Shown piece after piece: positions 8,800 to 18,121 of a stretch of DNA of 64,000 nucleotides (position 1 is the first letter of the stretch; every line of letters begins with the position of its first letter). The position numbers and the translations under genes were made by a program. This DNA is from UBA9662 sp002729415. GTDB lineage: Bacteria; Poribacteria; WGA-4E; UBA9662. Under the pieces are notes generated by a model, which worked only from the letters and a program-made list of their open reading frames with translations, was not told where the DNA came from and did not search any database. The stretch is from positions 1 to 64,000 of the forward strand of contig PBXZ01000078.1 in NCBI GenBank assembly GCA_002729415.1. Reading direction: 5' to 3'.

Positions 8800-9954
8800 T
8801 TACCTTTTAACCGCACCAAAGGTAACACCACGTAGTAAATGCTTCCGCATTAAAAAAGTAAAGACCGCAACAGGTAACAAAAAGATGAAAGTTTTAGCCG
8901 CAATCATCCCCCAATCTACCCCACCAGATCCAGTTGCGCTGGTAATAGACGGAGGAGCAGTAACAGCTTTACCTCCAACCTCTGTCAACACAAGCGCAAA
9001 NGCAAATTCGTTCCAAGCTGTAATCAAACAAAATACNGCTGTNGCCGCAATTCCNGTTACCGACTGCGGAAAAACGACCTTGAAGAAACTCTGGAAACGC
9101 GTGTATCCGTCTACTAACGCTGCATCCTCATATTCCTTTGGGATTTCGTCAATAAAACCTTTCATCAACCAGACAGCAAATGACAGGTTGAAAGTAGTAT
9201 ACAACAGTATCAGACCCAAATGCGTATCACGTAACCCAAGTTTACTATACATCAGGTAAACCGGGATGACGACGACAACAGGAGGNAACATCCGCGTGCT
9301 AAGAATGAAAAACAGTAGATCTTCCTTTCCCAAGATTTCAAACCGNGAAAAGGCATAAGCGGAAAANGTCCCTAGCCCAACAGCCAAAATAGTACTGCCG
9401 AACCCAATAACAATACTATTCAGTAACTGATGAAAATACTTTGAGCCAGCACCAGCCAGTACAGCACAAACGGCCACCAGAGAAAACGCAGCAAGACTCC
9501 CCCAAATAAGTGAGGCTTGTGTCATAGTAGCCGTGGTTTTTCTAATCAGCCAATAAGCAGCTACAGCATAAACTATCAACATCAGAAAATTGTAGTTCAT
9601 TGTACTTATAAAAGCATAAAAATTAGTTAAGACAAACAGGATACTGCCCATGGGGATCAACATCTGTACTATGGCTACATCTTTTTTGAGCGACAGACAA
9701 ACCAACAAAATTCCAATTAGTGCTTCAACCAAGAAGACATAAAGGATCAGAGGAACTTCCATCGGCATTAACTTCTGATAGTTTTCCCATGTTATACGAA
9801 ACAGAAACTTGGGCACTTTGGTAACAATGTCACTTGGTGATTTTAAGGAAGTAATAATAATCCAATAAATCGGTATCAAGTAGACCACAACAGCTACGGC
9901 AATGATAATCAGAATAATATAGTGTCCAAGTCCTACCCGACGTTTACCTGCCAA
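8800..9954 (-). CDS. Carbohydrate ABC importer permease (MalG/UgpE-like) with extra membrane insert
   Basis: A 384-residue inner-membrane permease. The MalG-type core is clear: the first helix (YIILIIIAVAVVVYLIPIYW), the helices after LLNSIVIGFGSTILA, and the EAA loop EYEDAALVDGYTRFQSFF that docks on the ATPase. Family members are usually about 270-300 residues. Here about 110 extra, very hydrophobic residues (roughly 60-165) lie between helix 1 and the core, enough for about four additional membrane helices. The gene lies one base downstream of the MalF-like permease and directly before the ATPase. It works with its MalF-like partner to form the translocation channel. Confidence 0.9.
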   Translation of the reverse strand: MAGKRRVGLGHYIILIIIAVAVVVYLIPIYWIIITSLKSPSDIVTKVPKFLFRITWENYQKLMPMEVPLILYVFLVEALIGILLVCLSLKKDVAIVQMLIPMGSILFVLTNFYAFISTMNYNFLMLIVYAVAAYWLIRKTTATMTQASLIWGSLAAFSLVAVCAVLAGAGSKYFHQLLNSIVIGFGSTILAVGLGXFSAYAFXRFEILGKEDLLFFILSTRMXPPVVVVIPVYLMYSKLGLRDTHLGLILLYTTFNLSFAVWLMKGFIDEIPKEYEDAALVDGYTRFQSFFKVVFPQSVXGIAXTXVFCLITAWNEFXFALVLTEVGGKAVTAPPSITSATGSGGVDWGMIAAKTFIFLLPVAVFTFLMRKHLLRGVTFGAVKR

Positions 9955-9955
9955 C

Positions 9956-10873
9956 CTATGCCTCTCCCTTTACTTGATTCAAATATTTAACATAGATATT
10001 ACTTAGTGCAACAATGATGATTAAAAGAATATATGCCATGGCACAAGCCTTCCCTGTATTGAAATTCCGGAACGCCAGTTTATAAAGGTTCATAGAGACT
10101 GTTTCTGTCGCCGTACCCGGCCCACCTTCACGCGTCAACACATAGACGATGTCGAACATCTTAAATGCATCCATCGTACGAAATAGCAATGCAATTAACA
10201 AAAGGGGTGAAACCAGCGGCAAGGTAATCTGGCGAAACTTGAACCACGTCGAAGCGCGATCGACATCTGCTGCTTCGTAGAGGTACTTAGGTATGGCAGA
10301 TAACCCCGCTAGAGAAATCAGCATCATGAAAGGTGACCACATCCATGTATCAACGATCACTACGGCAATCATGGCAATCTTGGGATCTGTTGTCCAACCG
10401 ATGGGTTGCATGTTCAACACGTTTAATACTGGACTAAGGAAATAGTTGACCAGTCCAGAATTATCGGAGGCGAAAATGAACCGCCAAAACAATCCGACCA
10501 CAACCGGTGAGAGCATCATCGGTAACAAGATTAGCGTGGTAATTATTCCTTTGTAACGGAACTCACGGTTTAGCAGCAAAGCCAACCCAAAACCGATGAT
10601 GAACTGGATTAGCACAGCCAGGACAACGAAATAAGCGGTAGTTTGAAAATACTCCCATACTTCGGGATCAGACAAAAGCCGAGAATAGTTACGCACCCCG
10701 ATGAACTTCGCTGGCCGGGTTGGCAGAGAAGCTTTATAGCGATGAAAGCTTAAATACAACGACCACAGCAACGGAAAGATATTCATCAAAACCAACAAAA
10801 TCATGGTCGGTGTAATGAACATTATCTTAATTTGATAGTCATTGAGACCTTTTGAGAGGTCTGTTGAACGCAT
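9956..10873 (-). CDS. Carbohydrate ABC importer permease (MalF/UgpA-like)
   Basis: A 305-residue inner-membrane protein with six predicted helices, the standard UgpA/MalF size. The first helix is IKIMFITPTMILLVLMNIFP. The EAA-type loop reads EAADVDRASTWFKFRQITLP, followed by the last helices. It pairs with the MalG-like permease one base downstream. It is separated from the upstream cyclase gene by 124 bases that hold a strong terminator, so the two permeases and the ATPase may need their own promoter or read-through. Confidence 0.92.
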   Translation of the reverse strand: MRSTDLSKGLNDYQIKIMFITPTMILLVLMNIFPLLWSLYLSFHRYKASLPTRPAKFIGVRNYSRLLSDPEVWEYFQTTAYFVVLAVLIQFIIGFGLALLLNREFRYKGIITTLILLPMMLSPVVVGLFWRFIFASDNSGLVNYFLSPVLNVLNMQPIGWTTDPKIAMIAVVIVDTWMWSPFMMLISLAGLSAIPKYLYEAADVDRASTWFKFRQITLPLVSPLLLIALLFRTMDAFKMFDIVYVLTREGGPGTATETVSMNLYKLAFRNFNTGKACAMAYILLIIIVALSNIYVKYLNQVKGEA

Positions 10874-10936
10874 GTAAAATCAATCTTTCTTGATGTTTAA
10901 CTTAGGAGAAAAGTGTTTGGCACCTAAGGCGAACGA

Positions 10937-10983
10937 TAAAAAAAAAGAGCAGCCGAATCAAGGATTTCTAATCGACTGCTCTC
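10937..10983 (-). terminator. Rho-independent terminator after the cyclase gene
   Basis: On the minus strand a GC-rich stem (arms 10976-10982 and 10946-10952, extended by further pairs inward) is followed by a run of nine T (A run 10938-10946 on the plus strand). It lies just downstream of the cyclase stop and upstream of the permease start. Confidence 0.8.
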
Positions 10984-10997
10984 TCAGCTTTTATACT

Positions 10998-13382
10998 TTA
11001 CTTCTCAGTTAACGCACGATAACCTTCCCAATCATCTGGGGCAGTAAAGTCTGTTTCCTCCATAACCGTCAGGACATTCTGCGGTGGAACATCTCCTGGC
11101 CATGTTTCCAAACAGGACTCAAGTATCTCTTTAGCTTCTGGCCAATTACCAGCCGTATAGTGATCTACCCCTTGACCAAAGGCCTGGTAATAAGATGCAA
11201 GATTAACGCCAGGAGGAACGTTAACATCACAGGAGTAGAGTTTCATGGGTTGTATACTTCCCTTGACTGTAATTTGATCTATCTGACGACACTTAGCCTT
11301 CATTGGTGGCGTCAACCCGTGATAGAAATCACCAGAGAGAAGAATGTCAACACCAAATTGCTTGGTAGCAGCTTCAAGCCTGGCAGACATGTTAACATTG
11401 GGTGACAGGTAAGAACAATCTACCTTGTAATTGGAACCAATTGCTCCTTCAATAGCCCAGCCGAGATGCAAACCAAATCCCATTTTAGTGGTAAAACCAG
11501 GAATTCTTTCTTGCAAACCTTCATGCTGAGTAATCTCCTGTAGCCTTCTAGAGGCATTGATTTCGTGAATAACCTCGATAAACGAGCCCAAGGCACCGTC
11601 ACAGAGACTAAGCATCGTCTCACCCGGTTTGGGTTTCCAAATCAAGAGGAAAGCATCACCAATATTCTTGTTTGGTGCCCCTCCCGATTCAACAGTAGCA
11701 TGATGCACAATGCCACCAATTTCATTAACGAAAAGCATAACATCTTCTTGCAAACATTCGGTGGCGTCTGTGAAACTTCTGATATCACAAAAACCATAAA
11801 TGGCATCAATTTTCTCGCCCGGGATCATGACATCGAGGTCCCCGCCTGAAGCCATGTTATGAGCAATAATTTCTGCCCCAGCTTCACCGAAACCAATCTG
11901 CAACATACCCCCAATCTTGACCATGGCTTTTGTGACCACAGCTGTTTCACTGTCATCATCGTCCTGTCCCGCATCAAGAGCAGCCAAGGGATTCTCCGCC
12001 AGTTCTCGGACAATATCTGTCATCTTCATGATTGGACCGATAAACAGTTTTTCAGCATCCGATTGGAACAGCATAGAACCAGTACCAAGAAGCACAACAA
12101 CAAACAACGTCATGAAGAAAGCATTTTTACCTTCCATAGCTTTTTCGTGCCTGATATCGAACCAAGCTTGGCTCTTCGCATTAGGAGTAAAGACCCGTAG
12201 AACATCAGACTTCTTTAATACCGTCTCTTCACGTTTGTCGAAACGCGCACTCCCTGCTTCGGAAATCGGAGCCTTAATCAATGTTTTATCCCAAGCCGAC
12301 TCAACGGTTTCACCGTTTAGGTTCAAATAAACCAATCTTGGCGGAGCGAGGGCAATAATCGCATTAATCTCGTCAATACGCATTTTCCGCTTTATATCTG
12401 CGGCTTTATCCTCTTTAGTGTCTATGCCTAACATCCGAAACTCTTTATGCTCTGCTTCCAAGGTTGTCAAATCGGCGTACTCATCCCGCACCAACTCGCC
12501 TTGAAAGTTGAATTTCCTCTTGTACTGCTCTACCAAGAGTTCTTGCATCTCCCCAGAAGTTTGTTCAAGTTGACCCAAACCAGCGGTATCGAACGGACGT
12601 GGTGGTTGATAGTCCAACATAGCCACAAAAATCAACATCAACATAACACCAACAATCGCTTTTCGAGTCATCAAATCGCCAAAAACACCACCGATAGCAC
12701 TGGGTGCGAGTTCTCCAAGGTCATCATCCTCATCATCCTCAGGTAACTCTTTACCCATCATTTTTTGAATAGCAGGTAAAGCTTTTTTCAACAGTTTAAA
12801 GATTCGTGCGATTCGACCGGCTCTGGCACCAGCACGTGCGGCCCGACCAGCTCTGGCAATAGCCAAACCTCCACCAGCTCCACCACCCATTCCCAAAGCA
12901 GCAGCCAGTGGTTCGGATATCATAGGCACATCCGGAATCAGCGATAAAGCAGCAATAAAGTCCAACCAGAAGAAGAAACCTTTACCACCATTAAAATAAC
13001 CATCTTTACAAATCCACTGAAGAAACCATTCAACAAAAAACAGGATTAAAGCAATGAAGGATACAGTGTGCATAATCTTGTACTGCTCTTGAGATATCCC
13101 AACCCAAGCAGCAATATCAGTTCCAATAAGCGCATAAATCGTGGTAATGAGCATAAGCGCCTGAAAAAGTTTGGTATCAACAAATGCCTCCATCTTTTGT
13201 ATGAACTGTGGCCGAGAATCCTCGATTTCCTCAGTTTCCTTAGCAGAAGCACTTACTTCCGCAGGAGAAGCACTTACTTCCGCAGGAGAAGTTTCTGCTT
13301 CCTCAGCAACTTCAACTTCATTTTGTTGTTCGTCTTGCAAACCATTCACTCCTATAGCTTGTAAAAATGTAGAATAAATCAC
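10998..13382 (-). CDS. Membrane class III nucleotide cyclase with voltage-sensor-like N-terminal domain
   Basis: A 794-residue protein. Residues 1-65 are acidic, with two copies of a 7-residue repeat. Residues 71-200 resemble the S1-S4 voltage-sensor bundle of ion channels: S1 71-88, S2 104-123 with Glu118, S3 135-150 with Asp141, and S4 173-200 with Arg at 177, 180, 183, 187, 190 and 193, then Lys196. Further helices lie at about 243-257 and 421-439 around a 160-residue presumed periplasmic region. A HAMP-like linker leads to the catalytic domain (525-715): metal ligands Asp533 and Asp576, Lys572 of the adenine pocket, and Asn664/Arg668 in PNVNMSAR. The second adenine-pocket Asp is not at its usual place, so cAMP versus cGMP is uncertain. 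Residues 725-765 look TPR-like. It lies between the sugar-binding protein and permease genes. Confidence 0.85.
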   Translation of the reverse strand: MIYSTFLQAIGVNGLQDEQQNEVEVAEEAETSPAEVSASPAEVSASAKETEEIEDSRPQFIQKMEAFVDTKLFQALMLITTIYALIGTDIAAWVGISQEQYKIMHTVSFIALILFFVEWFLQWICKDGYFNGGKGFFFWLDFIAALSLIPDVPMISEPLAAALGMGGGAGGGLAIARAGRAARAGARAGRIARIFKLLKKALPAIQKMMGKELPEDDEDDDLGELAPSAIGGVFGDLMTRKAIVGVMLMLIFVAMLDYQPPRPFDTAGLGQLEQTSGEMQELLVEQYKRKFNFQGELVRDEYADLTTLEAEHKEFRMLGIDTKEDKAADIKRKMRIDEINAIIALAPPRLVYLNLNGETVESAWDKTLIKAPISEAGSARFDKREETVLKKSDVLRVFTPNAKSQAWFDIRHEKAMEGKNAFFMTLFVVVLLGTGSMLFQSDAEKLFIGPIMKMTDIVRELAENPLAALDAGQDDDDSETAVVTKAMVKIGGMLQIGFGEAGAEIIAHNMASGGDLDVMIPGEKIDAIYGFCDIRSFTDATECLQEDVMLFVNEIGGIVHHATVESGGAPNKNIGDAFLLIWKPKPGETMLSLCDGALGSFIEVIHEINASRRLQEITQHEGLQERIPGFTTKMGFGLHLGWAIEGAIGSNYKVDCSYLSPNVNMSARLEAATKQFGVDILLSGDFYHGLTPPMKAKCRQIDQITVKGSIQPMKLYSCDVNVPPGVNLASYYQAFGQGVDHYTAGNWPEAKEILESCLETWPGDVPPQNVLTVMEETDFTAPDDWEGYRALTEK
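13245..13286 (-). repeat. Two 21-base direct repeats inside the cyclase gene
   Basis: Two exact 21-base copies (13245-13265 and 13266-13286), with part of a third, encode the doubled PAEVSAS segment in the acidic N-terminal region. A site like this can gain or lose copies without changing frame. Confidence 0.75.
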
Positions 13383-13472
13383 AGAGCATACTTAAAAGAC
13401 CAACCCAGTTACACTTTGCGAAGAACTTGATTCCGTTACATTTAACATCTCACTCAGGTTCGTTTTTTTAGA

Positions 13473-14783
13473 TCATTCGTCGTAGTATCCCGCCTCTTCA
13501 AAGATCTCTTCATGCTTGTTAGCAATGGTATCTAGAGCCTCTTTAGCAGATTTGGATCCAACGACAACAGCGTTCCAATTTGTTTGGCAAACAGCCAATA
13601 GTTCAGCATATTCCGGGATAGCCCANAAATCCCGTAANTAAGGAAAACTGGCAGCAAAAGCTTTGTTGAAAGGAGTNGCATTCAGAAAAGCATCAGATTG
13701 CAGAACCTCTTTGTGCGGNGTAAACCCGCCAAGCTTAGCCCATTTCTCCTGAACCGGTTTCTGAATAAACCATTTCATGTAATCCTTAGCAACCTGCTGA
13801 CGCTTAGAATAGGAGGAAATCGACATCCCCTGACCGCCAATACTAATGTAATGCCCTTTAGGCCCTTTAGGGGCAATGAAGAAACCGCTTTTATCGTGGT
13901 AANCCGGATTTTGTGCCGGGTCCACTGCACCAGGCAGAAAAGCAAAATAGTCCATAGCCATAGCCACCTTACCTGCCTTATACGCATCTAACGTTTCTTG
14001 CCAATAGTAGTTCGGAGCATCAGGTGGCGAGAATTCTATCAGCTCCTTATAATATTCCAAAGCTTTCAATGAATCATCGCTGTTAATATGACCTTTAACT
14101 TTGTAGGTTTCGGTATCGCCGTACGAACCACCGAAAGACCACATCACCTGCTGGAACCCCATAGTGATNCCATCATACTCTTTACTAAAATAAGTAGCTA
14201 TACCATACAGATCTGGTGGACGAGTAAAGAATTCAGCCACATCCCGCAACTGTTGATAGGTTTTGGGTACGTGTAACTCGTACCCATATTTATCTTTAAA
14301 TGCCTGCTGTTCCTTTGGATTTTCAAACAGGTCCTTACGATAGACATAACCGTTAGCATCCACCTCAGCTGGAAGCGCCCAGTATTCTTTGCTCCCCTTG
14401 GGATACTCAGCAAATGCCGTCATCGCTGGCCCATAAATGGAATCCACATCAATATTTTTGTCAAACCAATCAGTCAATTTAACATAATGCCCACCAACAG
14501 AGTTGCTGCCAAGCCATTGGCTATCCCCGATAACAATGTCATAACTATCACTCTTGCCAACAAAACCCAGATCAATCTTATTCTGAAAACTTGGCCAAGG
14601 GATTTGAACAACTTCCACATCAATTCCAGTTTCTGTGGTGAAATCTTCAGACAATTTCTGTAAATAATCCGCCGGCGGCCATTCAGCCCAAGCCACTCTT
14701 AATGTTTCTCCTTCAGTTTTAACAACAAACAAACCCAAAACTAGAAAAAAAACGGCAGGCAACCATAATAATCTGCTTCTCAT
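13473..14783 (-). CDS. Extracellular sugar-binding protein of ABC importer
   Basis: A 436-residue family 1 solute-binding protein. I chose the ATG at 14783 because GGAAGGAG lies about 10 bases upstream; an ATG at 14810 has no ribosome site. The signal peptide is MRSRLLWLPAVFFLVLGLFVV, then the mature start ETLRVAWAEWPP. The two-lobe binding-protein pattern follows (DIVIGDSQWLG, WALPAEVDANGYVYRKDLF, GKVAMAMDYFAF). These proteins catch sugars or sugar-like compounds in the periplasm and pass them to the CUT1 permeases encoded downstream. It is the first gene of the cluster and precedes the cyclase by 90 bases. Confidence 0.92.
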   Translation of the reverse strand: MRSRLLWLPAVFFLVLGLFVVKTEGETLRVAWAEWPPADYLQKLSEDFTTETGIDVEVVQIPWPSFQNKIDLGFVGKSDSYDIVIGDSQWLGSNSVGGHYVKLTDWFDKNIDVDSIYGPAMTAFAEYPKGSKEYWALPAEVDANGYVYRKDLFENPKEQQAFKDKYGYELHVPKTYQQLRDVAEFFTRPPDLYGIATYFSKEYDXITMGFQQVMWSFGGSYGDTETYKVKGHINSDDSLKALEYYKELIEFSPPDAPNYYWQETLDAYKAGKVAMAMDYFAFLPGAVDPAQNPXYHDKSGFFIAPKGPKGHYISIGGQGMSISSYSKRQQVAKDYMKWFIQKPVQEKWAKLGGFXPHKEVLQSDAFLNXTPFNKAFAASFPXLRDXWAIPEYAELLAVCQTNWNAVVVGSKSAKEALDTIANKHEEIFEEAGYYDE

Positions 14784-14854
14784 CCCAAACTTGCTCCTTC
14801 CTAAATTCATTCAATCTAAAAACACATTAGCCTCATACAAAAAAAACCTGATCG

Positions 14855-14883
14855 ATTATAGCAGAGAGAAAAAAAATACGCAA
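14855..14883 (-). promoter_or_regulatory. Promoter of the sugar-binding protein/cyclase genes
   Basis: On the minus strand there is an extended -10 element TGCTATAAT (plus-strand 14855-14863) with a weak TTGCGT -35 (14878-14883) at 17 bases. An extended -10 can make up for a poor -35. Confidence 0.55.
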
Positions 14884-14919
14884 GCCAATAATTCCGATAT
14901 ATTTTAACGATTATTATAT

Positions 14920-16623
14920 CTAACCCGAAATGTTTTTTTTCAGGAATTTGATCCCAATTATGTTTGATCCCAAACACAATAATACCAGTGATACTAACAT
15001 AATTAAAAGAACCAATTGCTGAATAACTACTATCGAATAGTCCTCAAGCAAACCAAACCGGTTTTCAGCGATAAAAACAAATTGCCAAACCATCAAAGGA
15101 ATTACCAACACCACGATGTTAACAACCATTGTCAAAATCATGGTAACAAGCCGCATCCCAGGTCTCTGCCTGCGAGTTTGACTATGCACATCAATCTCGC
15201 AAATCCAGGGCAAGGAACCAACAGCGGTGTTAAAAGCAGTTACACTTGTAATCAACAAGGTAGACATTCCCAAAACAGGCAACCATAATCTGCCTGGCAT
15301 CTTGGTAACAATCATGATCGCAAATATCCAGGCATTGGCATAGACCGTTGCACAAAGTGTGGCCACCAAAAACTTACTTCGAAAAAGTAATTTTGGTGAA
15401 ATCATGCTCGACTTGAGAATCCACCATGTGTCTTTTTCAACTTTGAAGCCCGACCAAGTTAAGCCGAGACTGGCTATAATGCTGTACAACATAACTTGCG
15501 AAAAAACGCCAAATATAGAACTTTCGTCAAACCTTTCCACCCCTTTTTGGTGCACCTCCGACGAGATCATCATTAAAACAATGGTTAATATCACTGACAA
15601 CATTACAACCATGACTATCCGTCCTCGATAACGGATAAAAACCAAGAAATCTTTCACCATCATAGATCTAATTTTCCCTCGCCATATCCAGTTACTTAGG
15701 ACAATCGATTTTGCTTTCTTTTTTTTGCGTCTCACTGTCCTTTGAAAAAGTTCCCAACTGTGATAGTAAATCTTTGAAGCGGTAAGTACCGCCAGTATTG
15801 GGAGCGCCAAACCAACGCTGGCTAATTGTGCCAACCAATACCATTCAATACTATTACTTTCCGGATGTAAGCTTAATAGAAAATTGGTTGCCCATCGTTG
15901 CGGATACCAACTCCAATTCTCGGCACTGTTTTGGGAAAGATAAGTCTGCGCAAACTTATACGAATCCTCAATTGCCAGAAATGAGAAGGAGAGAATAGCA
16001 ATAACTCCTATGGTAATTACAGCTACAAGGACCTTGAACATACCAACCACTTGACGAGACAGAAAAAAACGATTAATAACCAATATTAAAATAATTGTTT
16101 GAGTCATGATAATGACAAACAAAAGCAAACAAACCAAAAGAAGAAACAGATAGAAATACCAAGCAAACTGGACCCCCCACAAACGTTCAACCAGCTGCAC
16201 GAAAAAAAACCACGGTAGAACCAACCAAACTACCATGTTGAAGAGATTGGCACCCAAAATAGCAATTAGCTTTGAAGTAAAAGTAACAGTTGGAGAGATC
16301 GATGCAGACAATAGAACTGCGTTATCAGGAGCCTCATAAAGTCGGACAATTGAACCTTGAATGGCATCTTTTATCAGTATAAAAGTGCCGAGTCCCACTA
16401 AGAAACTGACTACTCTGGATACGGCAGTTATTGAATTGGCATTCCTCAGTAATCCCCGACCGATCAAACTAAATGACGCTTGCATAATAAAAAAGAAAGC
16501 AAAAACAATAATGGCAAAAGCAACCAGTCCCAGCAACCTTTTCTTTTGAGTATCTGCATCATAACGAATTGTATTCAGCCAAGACTGAAAATCAGTGCGA
16601 ACTAACAAAACCAGATCATTCAT
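14920..16623 (-). CDS. ABC exporter permease (ABC-2-like, 567 aa)
   Basis: A polytopic membrane protein with about twelve predicted helices, for example VAFAIIVFAFFFIMQ, FYLFLLLVCLLLFVIIM and LVTMILTMVVNIVVLVIPL. It is larger than a simple ABC-2 permease and fits the class of double-length 'putative ABC exporter' membrane subunits. Its start overlaps the stop of the ATPase gene by four bases (ATGA), so the two form one transporter. The cargo is unknown; pairs like this may export lipids, drugs or antimicrobial peptides. Confidence 0.8.
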   Translation of the reverse strand: MNDLVLLVRTDFQSWLNTIRYDADTQKKRLLGLVAFAIIVFAFFFIMQASFSLIGRGLLRNANSITAVSRVVSFLVGLGTFILIKDAIQGSIVRLYEAPDNAVLLSASISPTVTFTSKLIAILGANLFNMVVWLVLPWFFFVQLVERLWGVQFAWYFYLFLLLVCLLLFVIIMTQTIILILVINRFFLSRQVVGMFKVLVAVITIGVIAILSFSFLAIEDSYKFAQTYLSQNSAENWSWYPQRWATNFLLSLHPESNSIEWYWLAQLASVGLALPILAVLTASKIYYHSWELFQRTVRRKKKKAKSIVLSNWIWRGKIRSMMVKDFLVFIRYRGRIVMVVMLSVILTIVLMMISSEVHQKGVERFDESSIFGVFSQVMLYSIIASLGLTWSGFKVEKDTWWILKSSMISPKLLFRSKFLVATLCATVYANAWIFAIMIVTKMPGRLWLPVLGMSTLLITSVTAFNTAVGSLPWICEIDVHSQTRRQRPGMRLVTMILTMVVNIVVLVIPLMVWQFVFIAENRFGLLEDYSIVVIQQLVLLIMLVSLVLLCLGSNIIGIKFLKKNISG

Positions 16624-17351
16624 AATCTATCTTCCGTCAACTCCAGAAAAATGTCTTCCAAGCTTAGATCAGAGTTTTCCTCTGTATTCCGAAGTTCATC
16701 AATGGTTCCAATTGCAACGAGTTTCCCACCTTTAATAATAGCTATACGATCACAAATTTTTTCCGCAATTTCAAGAATATGAGTTGTCATAAATACCGTG
16801 TGACCTTCATCACAAAGGTCACGGAGAATTTCCTTGACCAACCTAGCACTTTTAGGATCAAGCCCGCTTGTCGGCTCATCAAGAAAGAAGAGACGGGGCT
16901 TGTGAACCAAAACAGCAGTAAGCAAGATTTTCTTCTGCATACCATATGAGTAGCCCTTGATCAAATCATCCTCGAAACCAATCAAATCGAAAATTTCCAG
17001 AAAATGTTCCATCCGATTTCCAGCAACTTTCGGGTCCACTTCATACAAATTAGCCATAAAACGAACAAACTGGCGACCAGTCAGCGTTTCGTAAACTTTT
17101 GGAGTATCCGGCACAAGCCCTGTAATTGCTTTAACCTGTCTGGGGTTAAGAGATACATCAACACCACCAATGATTGCGGTGCCAGATGTCGGCCGAATCA
17201 AACCAGTTAACATATTAATCGTTGTCGTCTTACCAGCACCATTTGGCCCCAGAAAGCCGAAAAGTTCGCCAGGTTCAATCTGCAAGGTAATTTTATCAAC
17301 AGCAATAATTTGACCAAAGGCTTTGGTCAAATCAATGGTAGAAATCATCAT
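16620..17351 (-). CDS. ABC exporter ATP-binding protein
   Basis: A 243-residue ATPase of the ABC-2 exporter type (CcmA/NatA-like). Walker A is GPNGAGKTTTINML, the signature region is YSYGMQKKILL (degenerate SGGQ), Walker B is LFFLDEPTSGLDP and the H-loop is FMTTHILEIAEKI. It is the first gene of the pair with the large permease (4-base overlap). Its 5' end faces the amidotransferase gene, so the 36-base region between the two starts must hold divergent control signals. Confidence 0.92.
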   Translation of the reverse strand: MMISTIDLTKAFGQIIAVDKITLQIEPGELFGFLGPNGAGKTTTINMLTGLIRPTSGTAIIGGVDVSLNPRQVKAITGLVPDTPKVYETLTGRQFVRFMANLYEVDPKVAGNRMEHFLEIFDLIGFEDDLIKGYSYGMQKKILLTAVLVHKPRLFFLDEPTSGLDPKSARLVKEILRDLCDEGHTVFMTTHILEIAEKICDRIAIIKGGKLVAIGTIDELRNTEENSDLSLEDIFLELTEDRL

Positions 17352-17387
17352 TTCACTTCAATCGCAGATGCATGTTATGATATTGGT

Positions 17388-18113
17388 ATGGGAAAAAATT
17401 TTATAGTATTGCAAAATGTTGAATGCGAAGGACTCGGTTCATTAGCGGACATTTTAACATCACACGGTTATGATTATAAAATTGTTCAACTCGACAAAGG
17501 AGAAGATGCACCAAAAACGATGGGAAATTATACCGGACTGATTATCCTTGGCGGTCCCATGAACGTATACCAAACAGACCTATTCCCTTTTCTCCTAGAT
17601 GCAGAAAGACTAATCAAACAAGCCATAAATACAGACAAACCACTACTTGGGATCTGCTTGGGCTCACAACTGATTGCCAAGGCATTAAACACAAAAGTCT
17701 ATGCAGGAGAAAAAAAAGAAATAGGCTGGTTACCGATCTCCCTTTCGAATCAGGGAAAAACAGATCCGCTTTTCAACCAGTTGCCCTCCGAGCTCACTGT
17801 TTTCCACTGGCACGGTGATACGTTCAACCTTCCCCCAGGTGCGATTCATCTCGCCAGTTCCGACCTATTTCAAAACCAAGCTTTTCGCTTAGGAAAAGCT
17901 TGTTACGCACTGCAATTCCATCTGGAAGTAACAAGCGAAATGATTAATACTTGGCTGGATGAATACCAAACCGAACTGGATTCATTGAAAGGAATTGTCA
18001 ATCCTCACCAGATTCAGCAACAAACCAACATAGAAGTAGAAAGGCTGACTCATTACAGCCACGCTGTTTTTTCTGATTTTCTGATAAAAGTTGTCAATCC
18101 AATTTATAATTGA
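17388..18113 (+). CDS. Class I glutamine amidotransferase (GATase1-like)
   Basis: A 241-residue stand-alone GATase1 domain related to the amidotransferase half of GMP synthase. The nucleophile Cys is in LGICLGSQLIAKAL, and the His/Glu pair in LQFHLEVT completes the triad. I use the ATG at 17388 because the protein then begins at the first strand (KNFIVLQNVE); a longer frame back to 17310 overlaps the start of the divergent ABC ATPase and adds non-conserved residues. Stand-alone members hydrolyse glutamine or gamma-glutamyl compounds; the partner is unknown. Confidence 0.85.
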   Translation: MGKNFIVLQNVECEGLGSLADILTSHGYDYKIVQLDKGEDAPKTMGNYTGLIILGGPMNVYQTDLFPFLLDAERLIKQAINTDKPLLGICLGSQLIAKALNTKVYAGEKKEIGWLPISLSNQGKTDPLFNQLPSELTVFHWHGDTFNLPPGAIHLASSDLFQNQAFRLGKACYALQFHLEVTSEMINTWLDEYQTELDSLKGIVNPHQIQQQTNIEVERLTHYSHAVFSDFLIKVVNPIYN

Positions 18114-18117
18114 CAAC
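18090..18117. terminator. Hairpin at convergent stops
   Basis: A perfect 9-bp inverted repeat (18090-18098 with 18109-18117) with a 10-base loop spans the amidotransferase stop codon and ends 5 bases before the stop of the convergent oxidoreductase. It is AT-rich without a T run, so a weak bidirectional terminator or an mRNA end protector. Confidence 0.45.
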
Positions 18118-18121
18118 CGTT

